Shown here in pieces: positions 10,262 through 21,520 of a stretch of DNA of 64,000 bases. Within the stretch, counting starts at the first letter, position 1. Each line of letters opens with the position of its first letter. Below the pieces are notes generated by a model. It was not told the DNA's origin and searched no databases. It saw only the letters and a list, made by a program, of their open reading frames with translations. The stretch is from Acorus gramineus (Eukaryota; Streptophyta; Magnoliopsida; Acorales; Acoraceae), in contig CM060849.1 in assembly GCA_030737835.1 (NCBI GenBank), positions 15,915,216 to 15,979,215 on the forward strand, in the 5' to 3' direction. The position numbers were made by a program, and so were the translations under genes.

Positions 10262-11990
10262 GGCTCTTTGCATCTTAATGTAAATGGTATGTTCTGGATT
10301 CTCTGTCTTTTCCTCTAAAATGATGGTCATCAAGATCTTTCTCTTTCACTTAATCAGTTTCTTCCCTTTCTATTGATATTGCAACATGCATTTATTTTCA
10401 GTTTTATTACCTTCTGTAAAACTATTCAACTTTTTGGTGATATTCAACCTCTTGCAGGGATTGGCCATGCAGCAAGTAGCAACCAGCTTCGATGTGCAAT
10501 TTTGCGCAACCCGTTTCAATGTCATTAAATTTTGATAGACCTTGGATGGTCTTGGGAGTGTTGCAGGCACCTGCCCGTCCTACTGGTGAGTGTCTCAAGT
10601 TATACTCAACTAGGACACTGCACATTGCATCACACACACCGATATTCATGTCAAACAAGAAACTTTTCCCAAAATTGCATTGTCAGATCGATCGGGTCAC
10701 ACAATTTTTTTCTAAAAAATTTGATGATGAGAGTAGGACCATTTAATTAATTAGGCAAACTGAAGAGATTGTTTTAAGATAAGGAATACTAGGAGTGCCC
10801 CACCAAAGTGATATGGTAAATGAACTACTCACTCTTTTATTCCTTTGATCTCAAAGCGCTATATTCAAAGGTAGAGATGGGGCTGTGTGCGTCAAACCCA
10901 CCAAAGCTTCCACTAAACTGAAACTGGTCAAATTCCTCGGCATCTGACATTTCTTTCATTTTTTTTTTGGTATATATATGTGGGAGGATAAGTTTATTAT
11001 TTTGTATTGGCAAAGCTTTCTTTACAGCGAAACATGTCAAAATCTCCTTTTACTAACTTCATGCTTCAAGAACTGCCTGTAGAACCTCTGTGGAGTTATA
11101 TGTTCTCTCTCTCTCTCTCTCTCTCTGGTTGCAGATGGGGGTTTGGTTGGTCTCAAACGCTACAGATTTCTAGTTGTGCGAGGGTACTTAAAGCTCTAAA
11201 TTGAATCTTTTGATCACCCTTACAAACGGTTGTATCGCCATGTTGGCATTAGAATATTAATAATTTAAAAGAAGGGTAGATTCTGGTTATAAGGAACTGT
11301 CTCAATTAACCAGGAAATGCATTTTCTCATGTCACGCATGACTGTTGTAGAGCATTGTGATACATGGTTGATAATGCCTGCTATAATTTTCAGGATGTGC
11401 TGCATGGTTCCAGTATTGAGGGGCGAAGATGAATTAAGGGATAATAACGAGTTAGTAACGCCTCTACACCGGCTGTATCGTCTCAAAGATCCATCTCTAC
11501 ATCTTCTGTGGTTGGCTGGTTGGTTGAGCCTCAAAAGGAAGTTTCACAGGCTTGCTTTGTGTGGGCGAAGTGGTCCCCCGCTGTCGCTGTACTGTGGGAA
11601 ATGATCATGATCAGCTGTTTCAGTCACCGTTAGTCATTTTGTTTCCACCTGCATCACGTGGTGTCTCTGTATCATCTCCGGTAGAGTGGTTCCAGGTAAG
11701 GCTTGCTGCTGCGACGTCGTGGTGGTGTCCAAAGTGGTATGAATAAAATTTGGATGGAAATTAGGAAACAATCAATAAATATGAATGTCTAGTTTGGAGG
11801 GAAGTACATTTAGTTGGTGTTGTCCGTGTGGATTTATATTTGGTATTTCTAAGCTCCGGAGCTTGTGCTATGGAGTGACCGTATGTTTGTATAGCTAATA
11901 TGTGTGTCCTTGGTTGTGATGTACTCTGTCGCATCTTGATAGACTGCAAGTAATGTCACGGTTTGAATACCCTGATGTGGTGATTTTTAT
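10262..11990 (+). promoter_or_regulatory. SMG7 3' UTR containing at least two introns
   Basis: After the stop at 10261 there is no further conserved coding sequence, but good splice sites continue. Intron A: GT at 10287, AG at 10457. Intron B: GTGAGT at 10586, TTGCAG ending at 11134. A weaker third pair is GT at 11184 with AG at 11393, and a strong CAG/GTAAG donor lies at 11696. The junction of intron B lies about 153 spliced bases after the stop, beyond the roughly 50-base limit at which an exon junction marks a stop as premature. In plants, SMG7 transcripts are known to have 3' UTR introns and to be NMD targets, a feedback loop on the NMD pathway. AATAAA-like signals occur at about 11741-11785. 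Confidence 0.7.
11105..11134 (+). repeat. (CT)n microsatellite serving as polypyrimidine tract
   Basis: A CT run of about 22 bases ends 8 bases before the AG of 3' UTR intron B of SMG7, so it supplies the polypyrimidine tract of that acceptor. Confidence 0.7.
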
Positions 11991-12842
11991 TTATGTAGTT
12001 TATTTATTATAATGTTTGCATATATGTCTTAAAAAAAATTTCATTTTGTCAGTATCTCTGTTGATACCTGTTTTAGCAAGGTTTAGGAAATAATGCATAT
12101 AGCCCCCTTATTGCGAATATCCTTGACGACCCTTATTTCTCTCAAGATCCATATAAACTCCGGTGGTCTAAATAAGTTTGTCATGTACTGACTTTTAGCC
12201 ATGATTTTCATATCGCTGGGACAAAATACAAGAGAATTCATGCTTAGAGTTTTAATAAAAAAAAATATAGAACAATTTCAGTAACAAACCTAAAACAAAA
12301 CCAAGTCAAATTAATATGAATAATTTATAATATTACAGCAGCCCTAACTGGTTTCATATCATGGAAATGTTGGAGATCTTTTTTTTCTTCATTATTGATG
12401 TTATAAAAATCATCATGTTCCATTCAATTACGTAATCTATTTTTTATTTTCTGATACGAGCGATGAAAAATTCTTCTTCAGTACTTATAAAAACATTGTT
12501 TGTTTCGGTGGATGCAGTCCCAATCAATATCAATAGATTAAATAACAAAAATAGATATGCATTTTATTTTAAATTAAATTAATTAAAGAGTTAATTGAAT
12601 CTACATTAGAAAATTCTCTCACACATGATTTCAACAAGTGTAATGCAAAGTTTTTTTTAAAAAAAATAGTAGGGATTATCAACTAGTGAAAAAAAAAACC
12701 CCATGATTAGAATAAAATCATGTCAATAATTAATATAAATCCACTTCACTCTCAGATAATAACGTGGATTCAGATCCCGATTTGTATATTACGGATTCTG
12801 AGATATCCACTCTAAAAATATTCATATTTAAATAATCATACA
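11991..12842. other. intergenic AT-rich spacer
   Basis: No gene is seen. At 12088-12185 there is a single arm of the TGCATATAGCCCCC repeat family that forms the element at 58055-58735. The rest is AT-rich with homopolymer runs. Confidence 0.6.
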
Positions 12843-13109
12843 TTTTTAGTTTTAAGTCCCCACAAACCATCATATTTAGTGATCGATCCCTCCCTTCTTC
12901 GTATTTAGGTTTTAGTCCCCCGATTTAAAGGATAATTCATGAATAGGTCCCTCACAGGGACTAAAAAGTAAATTAAATAATTTATGGATAGATCCCTCTC
13001 AGGGACTAAAAAGGAACTATCATTTAAATCTGATGACTAAAACCTAAATACAAAGAAGGGAGGGATCGATCACTAAATATGATGGTTTGTAGGGACTTAA
13101 AACTAAAAA
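12843..13109. mobile_element. long-TIR MITE, full copy (copy 2)
   Basis: A 267-bp element. The left arm starts TTTTTAGTTTTAAGTCCC and the right arm is its inverse over about 75 bases, with only a few differences. Between the arms is a core also found at 3435-3530. It cannot encode a protein and is a deletion derivative of a DNA transposon. No target duplication was clear, so the superfamily is left open; arm length suggests a Mutator-like origin. Confidence 0.75.
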
Positions 13110-13229
13110 TCCCTATTTATTATACATGTGAATTTTATAAATAAAAAATTTCTGTTGAATATCTGATTCAGATGCTGCGTGATTCTATACATTAAAATCA
13201 GGGTTTTGAAGAGAGACCCCCAACAAACT

Positions 13230-13253
13230 AAACCCTACTCAAAATTAGGGTTT
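13230..13253 (+). promoter_or_regulatory. inverted pair of telo-boxes
   Basis: AAACCCTA at 13230-13237 is followed by its reverse complement TAGGGTTT at 13246-13253, about 70-90 bases before the ATG at 13320. Telo-boxes are common in promoters of plant ribosomal and growth genes and recruit TRB and related factors. The binding role here is inferred. Confidence 0.5.
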
Positions 13254-13319
13254 TAAACCTTCTCTCTTTTTTCAACTTCATCACCTCCTACTATTGTTGC
13301 AGAACAAAAAAAAAAAAAA

Positions 13320-14641
13320 ATGTCATCTTGGGATGGAGTGAGGGAAGACCTGAAAGAACTCCAAGAAGAATCCGTGGCATGTTATAGAGGTTGCATTGGG
13401 TTGATCTTCTCTGCCTTCTTTGCACGCCCTTCGATCCCCGCAACGATTCATCGTTCACCGCCGCCTGGCGAGCGGACCCGCGACGATCAACCCGAAAACG
13501 ATGGTACGTTCTTTTAATGTATTTGAAGAATGTTCTAATGGTGCTAGGCAGATTGCATCAATTACAATATTGATATATATTCTGTGATTGTTTTGAACTA
13601 TTTTCATTCATTTTAGTACTTTTGACTACCTCAAATGAATCATTAGCAAGACCTATTTGAAATCTCTTCATTAATGGATGCTGCTGGTGTTGGATTGTTT
13701 ATAAGCAAAAACATGGTTGGTATCTGTCCTTTTTTGTTCCAATGTGCATGAGGATGGACTACTTTAAATAGATGCTGGTTTGCTTTGTATTAATAACATG
13801 ATCTTGAGCCCATTTGGTTGGTGGTGATGTTTTAGAGTGAACATACACTTAATTAGGATTACCAGAACAAATGTGAAAATTTAACTGGTAGTCCTCATGA
13901 AATTAAATGTGTCTCACTGTATTCAAAAGGATTTTGAAAGCCTTGATGGATTGTCTTTTTAATTGTCATAAAAATTAATTATTATTTTAGTATAGATTAT
14001 TAGTTTTGTTTTTAGTTTAATTATATATACGCGATCATTTTATTTGTTTTGTATAATTATAAATATTTTCGTGTAAGGATTCTCGTATGCTAGCACGCGC
14101 CATTGTGATGATTTTTAATGGTTTTTATAAGAATCCAATTTTCATTAGAGACTTATCAAACCTCATGAAATTGTGTGTGTGTATTCTTCATGAGGATCAT
14201 GCATGGTTCAACTTGTAGCTTGAAATATTAATAGCCAAAAAATAGTGTGTGTGTATATTTTTTGGGAGAGTATATTGACTGCTTAGGCATTATAACCCCC
14301 GTTTAGGGTGTGATATAGGGTTACTCGCCCTTTATAGTTATACCAGGATAGATAGCAATCCTTGATGAATAAGCAAAAAATTTGTTTGATCATTTTTTCT
14401 GGTATTTTTATTGAAATATGTAAAAATGATATTTTTGTTATTTGATTCATCTTATATAAAATGAGGATAACATTAATATTTTATACTCATAAATCTTTCT
14501 TTTTGTGCAGATTTTGAAGTCATTAACGTTGAAGAAGTGCATGCTGAAGCAGTTAAAGATGTTGGAGATGAGAAGGTTAATGATGCTTTGAAGGATTGGC
14601 ATGTAATTGATGACTTAGAACATATAGGAACTCCAAAATGA
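13320..14641 (+). CDS. unrecognised small protein, 104 residues, two exons
   Basis: Exon 1 is 13320-13503 and exon 2 is 14511-14641. The junction (GAT G / AT) keeps the frame and the sites are GTACGT and TTTTGTGCAG. The predicted protein starts MSSWDGVREDLKELQEES and has a Cys/hydrophobic stretch (ACYRGCIGLIFSAFFARP). A basic Pro-rich segment follows, then an acidic C-terminal half (DFEVINVEEVHAEAVKD and DALKDWHVIDDLEH). I do not know this family. Support for a real gene: telo-boxes just upstream, a clean AT-rich 1-kb intron, and an open second exon that ends soon after a conserved-looking acidic tail. Against: the protein is short and no domain is recognised. No signal peptide; the hydrophobic stretch is too short and interrupted to be a sure membrane span. 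Confidence 0.6.
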
Positions 14642-14811
14642 ATTTTAAGCCCATATAGGGGTTTTTCTCCGAGTCCCCTCGGATTTAGGCTATTATTTAA
14701 TGTCACATTTGAGAGTTTATTTTTTTAGATTTATTTATATTTCATGATATATATAAGAGTTGTATGATTTTAATATAAAATGCACTAAGTAATTAATTAA
14801 TATTTAGGTTG

Positions 14812-15265
14812 CATTTGGATGTGAGACTAAAACACTAAGATTCTTAGGCTGTATTTGAATACGAGGTTGAAACGCTAAAATTTTTGAAATCTTGTATTTT
14901 AAACTCGGCTTTTAAAAAATGTTGTTTTATTAAATTTTCAACCACAAGATTTTTTGACTTAAAAAATGAAGTTTGAGTTTGAAAAGCTAAACGCCAAAAA
15001 TATGTTTGAAACTAAATTTTTTTTTAGCTTTTCAAATGCAGAATCTACCTAAACTCATATCCAAAAGGGAACTTAGATTCTTGTGTTTCAAACTCAACTT
15101 TTATCAAGCGTTGTTTTATTAGTTTTTTAACCGCAATAGTTTTTAGCCTAAAAAAAGAAAATGTTGGTTTGAAAAGCTAAATGCTGAAAATGTGTTTGGA
15201 TTTGCATTTGAGAATTTTTTAAGCTTTTCAAACGTAGAATCTACTCAAACGCAGATCCAAACGGA
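14812..15265. repeat. MITE-like element present as a tandem double copy
   Basis: Two related units follow each other, about 14840-15065 and 15066-15260. Each reads ATTCTTG...TTTCAAACTC, a GTTGTTTTATTA block, then TTGAAAAGCTAAA and AGCTTTTCAAA. The inner AGCTTTTCAAA and TTTGAAAAGCT motifs are inverted, so each unit can fold back. Non-coding. Confidence 0.5.
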
Positions 15266-15766
15266 TCCGGTCATTGATTGAGTGGATTTTATTAGATCCA
15301 TTAGTCATTGATGGAGAGGAATTTTATTAGGAGTGCTAATACACTTTTTTCATGATTCTCGCATACTTTTATATTAAATTAAAGGACTTTAATATATTCA
15401 TTCATTCTTACAGTCACAATCCAATAATTTAAAATGTCTAGAGAATAGCATATAACTTGTTATTTGTATATATACTCCACTAGGAATAATGCAAGAATGT
15501 ATAAATTCAATTCATTCATGTCAAAGTAGGTTAATAAGTATACATTGTTCAAAATGTTAGGATTACATAAAGTACTACTGTAAATTTTTTCTAAAAATTA
15601 AAATTTCCAATTCAATATTCATGAAGATACATTTTGAATGAATGTGAGCATGGAGGCCTTCTAAAACTTTTAAACTCTTGAAATTTTTTATAATCTTAGG
15701 TTTAAAACTCAGATTTTAAAAAGTATATTTTTTATAGTTTTTCAAACCCATATCTTTTTACACTTA

Positions 15767-16212
15767 GCCCCCGTTAGGAACGGGGATAGGATTTATTCTT
15801 ATGTATACATTTATCCGAATATAAGTAAGTATAAATAAGGATAAAGTGATTTTGTGTTTGGTTGTGTTTTAAATTATTCTCGTTGGTAAACGTAAAAATA
15901 AATGTTTTGTTGTTTGGGTAAAATGTGAATAAAGTATGGATAAGGATTTATAAAAGGTAAAAAGGTAATAATGATAGTTGATTTGATATGTGATTTATAA
16001 GAGGGGATAACAGTTGATTTGACAGTGGGCCCACATATTCTTTGGGTGGAATAACCTAGGATAACTTTTATTCTAGGGGTTGATTGGAATCCATATACCA
16101 CTTTATACCAGTTTATTCTGACATACTTTATCTGGGGTTATCCAGGCTTTCCAAACACAACAAAATTTCTATCCGTGGTTATCCAGGGGTTTATTCTCCT
16201 TCCAAACATGGG
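15767..16212. mobile_element. Tourist-like (PIF/Harbinger) MITE, copy 1
   Basis: A 446-bp element flanked by TTA on both sides (15764-15766 and 16213-16215). The inverted ends are GCCCCCGTTAGGAA and the complement of CCCATGTTTGGAA. The inside contains GTGGATAA/GGATAAGG repeats and GGGCCCAC, shared with 28505-28962, 38813-39160 and 58920-59359. TTA duplication and such ends are typical of PIF/Harbinger. Confidence 0.7.
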
Positions 16213-17270
16213 TTAAGAATAAACTTGAAATTGAAAAACGAAAACATTGGCGGAAGAAAAAATAGGAAGTGTATTTGGATCTGTGTTTGGTTTTTTTCTT
16301 TTCATTTTTCAAATGGAGAATTGGCTCAAATTCAATCAAAGACATTAATTCAATTGACATTACCCCATTGTAGTGGAGTCGCAAGTCATTTAGAAAGGTT
16401 TAAGAGTAATTTTCATATATATCCTGTGACCTAGAAACAAGATATTCGAGTTCCAATACCTTATTATCCATATATTAGTATTGACCTTTTTCTGATTTGG
16501 GTCATTCAAAAAAAAAAAATTAAAATCTAGATTTCAAAATTTTTCATCCCCTATAGTTATCATTCAATGATAATATAATAAATACATAATTTTTAAAATT
16601 ATGATGCCAGTGATTTGAATTCTAGCAATTTACACATCACATAATAACTTATCTTTAGGACCAATTTAGTAATGGGATAAATAATGGGATATGGGGATAA
16701 ATTTGAGGATAAATAACAAGAAAGCAACTTATCTCATTATAAAAAATAATTAATATAAAATGCAAACAGTTATGCTGATGTTAAGTGAAAATGTGAATTT
16801 TTATTCAATCTAAATGTTAGGTTTGAATAATATTTATAATATTTATTTATTCTTATTGTTTATTTTATTTTAATAAATATAAATTATGATAAAATTAATT
16901 AACATTTTATTTCCAACATTTTCAAAAAAAAAAAAAAATGCTATCCCCAAAGTTTTTTAAAAACTTAAACAGCTTGGTCAAACAGGCCAACCCACAAACA
17001 GCCACACAAAGGTATTCACACGTGTGAAATATTGACTCACATGGCGTTGACTGGTCCTCCTACGCGTATTTCCTTCTGTGGTGTTTTTTATCATAATTTT
17101 TTATTTTATTTTATTTTGCATGGGTGTCCATGATTCACTCCCGAAATCTTCTCCATGCAATCCAGTCGATCATCAATTAATTCACAATCACATAAATAAA
17201 TTAAAATAAATAAAAACAGCCCATTATTTCTTTTTTATTATTATTATTATTTTCTCTCAAATTTCCCTCC

Positions 17271-17613
17271 ATATTTAAAGGCAGGAGAGAAAAAGTCTCT
17301 CCTTTCTCTAGGGCTTTCTTTCTTCTCCAATAAAAAAATAAGAGATCAGAGAATAAAAAGAGAGCCCATGAACAAAAAAAACTAAGTTAATTCTTCATTA
17401 ATGTTTAACATTGTTGCTGCCCATTGATCAGATTAAGTAAGTTCCACATCTCAATTGCCCTCCAATTCTATTTTTGCCTTCTGTATTTCATTGGACAAAT
17501 TTTTTTGTTTCAATTCTGATTAAAACTAAAATCTAGGACCAAGAGTTTGTCCCTCAGTTCATATATGTTTTTTTTTGTGTGAATTTTTTTGTTTTTCATA
17601 GGGGTTATAAGTC
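17271..17613 (+). promoter_or_regulatory. ACR gene core promoter and 5' UTR with leader intron
   Basis: A TATA-like ATATTTAAAG at 17271-17280 lies about 30 bases before a pyrimidine-rich likely start. A leader intron is predicted from GTAAGT at 17437 to the AG at 17601, 12 bases before the ATG. Inferred from motifs only. Confidence 0.45.
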
Positions 17614-20600
17614 ATGAAGAAGATTTGCTGGCCATACTATGATCCAGAGTTCGAAAAACTCGAAGAACGGATCAATGGACCGAGGTCAGTTTTCCCTTCC
17701 AATGCACTTAAAATGCATGTTTGTTACCTCCCTTGATCAACACAACGGGGGAAAATCCTCTCCTCCTCGCAGTTGTCGAGTCTCCGTGGACAACGAAAGC
17801 TGCAACAAGTGCACCGTCGTTAAGGTATGAATCGATCTTTTGATAATGAGAACCCAACATTAGTTGGAAAAACTCGTGATGCACAGAATCACTCAATAAA
17901 CACTGTGTATTAAGTAGAGCAAGGGATTTGAGCTCCATGTATGTGAAGAGCAAACTCATGACTTTAATCAAAGAGTCAACTCCTTGTAGGTTAAGCTTTA
18001 ATTTTCTTTATTTTTATTGATCATTCAAATGCAATTGAAACTCTCTCTATGTATACACATATATATGGATAGGTGGATAGTGTCAACAAGCAAGGCCTTT
18101 TGCTTGAAGTGGTGGCTGTGTTAACAGATATGGACCTCTCCATCTCCAAGGGATACATTTCATCTGATGCAGGATGGTTTATGGATGGTAATTCCATTTG
18201 CACTAGTTAGCTTTTTTTTAATTATTATTCTGTTGTAAAAAAATTGTGCCCCTAAAGTGACCATGGAATCTATTGGATTAAATAACATAAGTAAATAATC
18301 AATACTCGAATGTAGTAATGTCTGGTGAAGAAAGGTACTTCTATCAATATGTCAAAAAATGGTTTAGTAACGATGACATTCATTCAGATAATACAAAAAA
18401 TAAAAAAAGATAAAGTTATAGATAGACTGCATCACATAAGCGATTAGAGGTTCTCATAAATTTTTTTAATGAAACGATGAAATAAAAAATTCTATTAATC
18501 AAAGTTTGTGTGATGATGGATAAATGTTACACTTTTCATTAAGATTTTGTGATTTTTATGCCCGAGCCCTAACGATGTCGTGTGCCCTGTGTAAGTGAAA
18601 AAAAAAAAAAAAAAAACATTCTTGTTGTTCATTTGTATCTGTTTTTGTGGTAGTATTTCATGTCAGGGATCAGATGGGCAACAAGATAACAAACCAGAAA
18701 CATATCAGCTACTTGCAAGAGGTAACATTCACTTACTCCTCTTAATTATAACATATAATAATTACATCTCCTCTAATTGTGTGCTCCAGGAAGCAATTCT
18801 AACAAATCATTCTTTTATAAACTTTTTTTTATTTTTATTTTTATTTTCAGTACTATTTTGTTTGATGATCTGAATCCAATTTTCTAGTTGGCTAACGGTG
18901 TGCAATTTTTATTTCGATTGAAATATGAAATTCTAGTTTCCCTTTGAAAATATCTGTATGTACTATTTTTTCGATGACAAGAAAATCAAACTCGATAATT
19001 ATCTCTTTTTAGAACTTTTTGGTTCTCAAAAGCCTTCAATGAATTGTGAGTAGTATTTTATGTATTTTTAACTGAATTCCAAACTACACAAGACTTGTAA
19101 ATCAGATCTAAACAATCACAATACTTAATTAAAAAAATTGTTACATTCAATCTTTCCTACCTGCATTCACTTTTACAAACTGATATCTTTGATTTATTTT
19201 TTAAAATACATACTTATCTAATGAAGCAATGCAAAATAAATTGAACACATACATATTTACATTTTTTTTTGGTAATAAAGTATATACCTACACAATTTAT
19301 ATATGGAAAATGTTAGACCCAATCCCTTTTATATATGTTTTTATTTTTTAAATAATAAATATAATCTAAAGAGGTATACGCTTTGAAGACATCGCTCCAT
19401 TTCAAATTCAATGAACTCACTTTTAATAAATGTAAAAAAAATAATTTAATGAGATATATATCTCGTCTAAAAATGTATATACTTCATTGGATATATTTAA
19501 CTATAAATATAAGACTGCATTTTAGAATATAAAAAAATATATAAAAAAAAAAAACGAGTGTAACTTTTTTATATATAGTTAGTTAGATGACTTGACATCT
19601 TCAGCAATGTCTATCAGCATCCTTAATAAATTCACATTGATACATGCCACATTGAGTTATATTTTTCAAAATTTTGTTACCAACAAGTACTCAAATCAGC
19701 CACCCAAAACACTACAGGCCCTGAGCACAAGAAGGGAGCTCGAACGCCCAATCAACGCCGCAGCGAAAATCCGCCCCGGTAAAACCGACGACTCCTTGAG
19801 CGCCGAGCGCATGACGACGATCGAGATGAGCGGCGCGGACCGCCCGGGCCTCTTCTCGGAGATCTCGGCGGTTCTCGCGGACCTGCGGTGCAACGTGGTG
19901 GAGGCGCACGCGTGGAGCCACAACGCGTGCCTCGCGTGCGTCGCGTACGTCTCCGACCAGTCCACCTCCGCGCGCATCGAAGACCCCTCGCGCCTCGCCT
20001 CCATCAAGGACCACCTCTCCACGGTCCTCCGCGCCGTTGAGACCGGTTTGTCCGGGTGCGCACCCGTGTCAATGACCCACGCCGAGCGCAGGCTGCACCA
20101 GCTCATGCTGGCGAACCGCGACTTCGACGGGTGCGAAGAGAGGACGACGACGACGACGTCGGTGTCGATCGAGCGGTGCGAGGAGAGGGGGTACTCGGTG
20201 GTGTTTGTCGATTGCTTGGACCGGCCCAGGCTCATGTTCGATACAGTTTGCACGCTCACTGATATGGAATACGTTGTGTTTCATGCCTCGGTCACCTCTG
20301 ATGGGCCTTTCGCGCACCAGGCAAGTGTTTTTTGGAGAGTCCGGCTCTATTTTTAATCATACACTGATGAAAACCCTGGGTTTTTGTAGGAGTACTACAT
20401 TAGGCGCGTCGACGGGGACACGCTAGACACCGGAGGCGAGAAACAGCTCATTGAGAAGTGCTTGGAGGCCGCGATAGAGCGTAGAGTCTGCGAGGTGAGT
20501 TCATAATGGACACTTGGCGATCATGTCACCTCATGTTAGTATTTAGGGGTGCAACTCGGACGAGCTTGAATTCAACCAAAACTTTACAGAAGTCTGCTTA

Positions 20601-21520
20601 CACACAACCTAACATGACCCTGAAACCCAAAAAGTTTAACTCAAGCCCAATTTGTCGGGTTGGTTGGGCTTGGGTTGGGTTCGAATTTAACTTAAAAAAT
20701 ATATGATTTTAAATAATTAAAATTTTACAAAAATCAATACTACGAGCATAAAAAAATAAGAAAGATGAAAATAAGAAATTTTTTTATTTATAGAATAAAG
20801 GATGAAACCATAGATATGATAGATTCTAGGTAAAGAAAATTGAATACTTCAAATTTTATATCATAAATTAAAAATTTTAAATATGATTTATAATAAATTT
20901 ATCACTCCTTACTTCGAGTTTAGATTAAGATTTGAGTTATCTGAATCCTACCCAAACTCAACCCGAATTAGACTTGCATGAAACACTAAAACCCCAACCC
21001 AAACCCACTCAAATGTTGGGTTGAGTCAGATCGGATCAGGTTCAACCCATCCAATTGCACCTATATCAGTACGAGCTAGGTTGGATTGGATCAAGTTCAA
21101 CCCATCCAAGTTGCACCCCTGTCAATACGATTTACTGATCCATAATTTCACCAGGGTGTCAGGCTCGAGCTGTGCACGAACAACCAGGCAGGGTTGCTAT
21201 CGTATGTGACGCGGGTGTTCCGGGAGTACGGGCTCACGGTGGTGCGAGCGGACGTGGAGACGAGGGGGAAGGAGGCGGTGACGGTGTTCTACGTGCGGGA
21301 CATATCAGGGAGGGAGGTGGACATGGGGGTGGTGGAGGCGATGAGGAGGGAGGTGGACCTGCTCACGCAGCTACGGGTGAAGAAGAAGCAGCCACCACGA
21401 AGAGCAAACTCGTTCGAGAGATCGTCATCACCGTCACCGTCATCGCACTTCTCCTCTATAAGAGAAATGCTCAGGTCTCAGATTGAGAGGTTCTCTCACA
21501 ATTTCATCTCCATCAATTGA
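17614..21520 (+). CDS. ACR-type protein with four ACT domains
   Basis: Coding exons: 17614-17684, 17773-17824, 18073-18187, 18654-18721, 19718-20320, 20390-20494 and 21155-21520, in frame to 459 residues. It begins MKKICWPYYDPEFEKLEERI, the plant ACR signature. ACT domains lie near residues 38-105 (VDSVNKQGLLLEVV), 134-205 (TIEMSGADRPGLFSEI), 260-330 (DCLDRPRLMFDTVCTLTD) and 339-410 (LELCTNNQAGLLSYVTRVF). A basic Ser-rich tail follows. ACT domains bind small ligands, usually amino acids, and ACR proteins are thought to be sensors of amino-acid or nitrogen state; the ligand is not known from sequence. There is no catalytic domain. Length is usual for the family. Exons 5 and 7 are much more GC-rich than the rest. 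The intron after 20320 has a GC rather than GT donor. It converges with the MATH gene. Confidence 0.93.
20321..20389 (+). other. GC-AG intron in the ACR gene
   Basis: The frame and family alignment require CAG to be joined to GAG TAC TAC (FAHQ then EYYIR). The intron therefore starts GCAAGT at 20321 and ends TTTGTAG at 20389. GCAAGT after AG is the usual form of GC-AG introns, which are a small minority in plants. At 69 bases it is near the lower limit for plant introns. Confidence 0.8.
20544..21121. mobile_element. hAT-like MITE in ACR intron 6
   Basis: The intron 20495-21154 is nearly filled by an element whose ends are inverted: TAGGGGTGCAACTCGGA on the left and the complement of CAGGGGTGCAACTTGGA on the right. 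It contains repeated TTGGGTTGGG motifs and their inverse CCCAACCC. The right end is duplicated: the block around 21040-21075 (CAACCCATCCAA...TTGCACC, then CAGTACGA) is repeated at 21095-21130. The flanking 8 bases do not match well, so the superfamily is tentative. Confidence 0.6.

Larger units (their letters stand above)
14642..17436. other. intergenic region with two MITEs and the ACR promoter
   Basis: No gene is seen. It holds a duplicated element at 14812-15265, a Tourist-like MITE at 15767-16212, AT-rich filler, and upstream sequence of the ACR gene from about 17000. Confidence 0.6.
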
